A stretch of DNA of 64,000 bases from CAMAUF01 sp046152925 (GTDB lineage Bacteria; Chloroflexota; Dehalococcoidia; Tepidiformales; Tepidiformaceae). Positions within the stretch are counted from its first letter, which is position 1, and the number at the start of each line of letters is the position of its first letter. Below are positions 63,997-64,000 of this stretch, one piece after another. The stretch spans positions 25,608 to 89,607 of the forward strand of contig JBJXFX010000040.1 of the NCBI GenBank assembly GCA_046152925.1, written 5' to 3'. Made by a program: the position numbers and the translations under genes. The notes beneath the pieces are model-generated. The model was given only the letters and a program-made list of their open reading frames with translations. It was not told the DNA's origin and made no database searches.

Positions 63997-64000
63997 GTTC

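Overview
The window is high-GC (roughly two thirds G+C by eye), densely coded DNA. Genes that point to Chloroflexota (Dehalococcoidia/Tepidiforma-like) are an LLM-class F420-type oxidoreductase, a deazaflavin-dependent nitroreductase-like protein, several DinB-fold proteins, a DUF2277 protein, many single Uma2-family (DUF820) nucleases, a ResA/ResB pair, a DRE-TIM synthase resembling Re-citrate/homocitrate synthases, and large secreted proteins with thrombospondin type-3 and DUF11 repeats. An actinobacterial origin is less likely but cannot be excluded from sequence alone. No rRNA, tRNA, CRISPR array, integrase or replication origin was seen.

Layout. 1-17.6 kb: ordinary metabolic and stress genes in short operons (hydrolase fragment, Uma2 nucleases, VOC protein, DRE-TIM synthase with a small 2Fe-2S protein, Zn alcohol dehydrogenase, nitroreductase plus LLM oxidoreductase, CoA-transferase, O-antigen-ligase-like protein, flavin reductase, Rieske oxygenase divergent from an ArsR-SRPBCC fusion, HicAB-like pair). 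17.6-19 kb: a tandemly duplicated RelE-type toxin-antitoxin locus in decay, hooked onto the 3' end of resB. 18.9-30 kb: ResB/ResA, a lower-GC secreted matrixin protease pair, Nudix/Uma2, acyl-CoA dehydrogenase, membrane proteins, an SDR remnant, an APH-like kinase and a UbiB/ABC1 kinase. 30-32 kb: first large secreted protein. 32-39.5 kb: enoyl-CoA hydratase, Gfo/Idh/MocA oxidoreductase, nitroreductase, a frameshifted VapC with its antitoxin, hydrolases, DegV, hotdog protein and a tyrosine phosphatase.

39.5-60 kb is dominated by a cluster of large secreted proteins on the minus strand (two tandem paralogues, a third related protein, then proteins of about 1517, 1875 and 532 residues), most with its own strong hairpin terminator. 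With the 30 kb protein these seven share the same C-terminal module: Ig-like domains with a recurring D-x-AGN motif, ending in a Cys-containing tail of basic character. The cluster is interrupted by a short plus-strand block (coiled-coil pair, ORF6N-domain gene with copies of its own internal palindrome upstream, YfcE-like phosphoesterase). 60-64 kb holds an isolated phage-terminase-like gene (with a truncated 5' copy 2,033 bp upstream), an enoyl-CoA hydratase, an M16 peptidase and a long inverted repeat at the right edge.

Starts were moved inward from the longest open frame wherever a ribosome-binding site or family alignment supported it. All family assignments come from motif recognition in the translated sequence, not from database searches.
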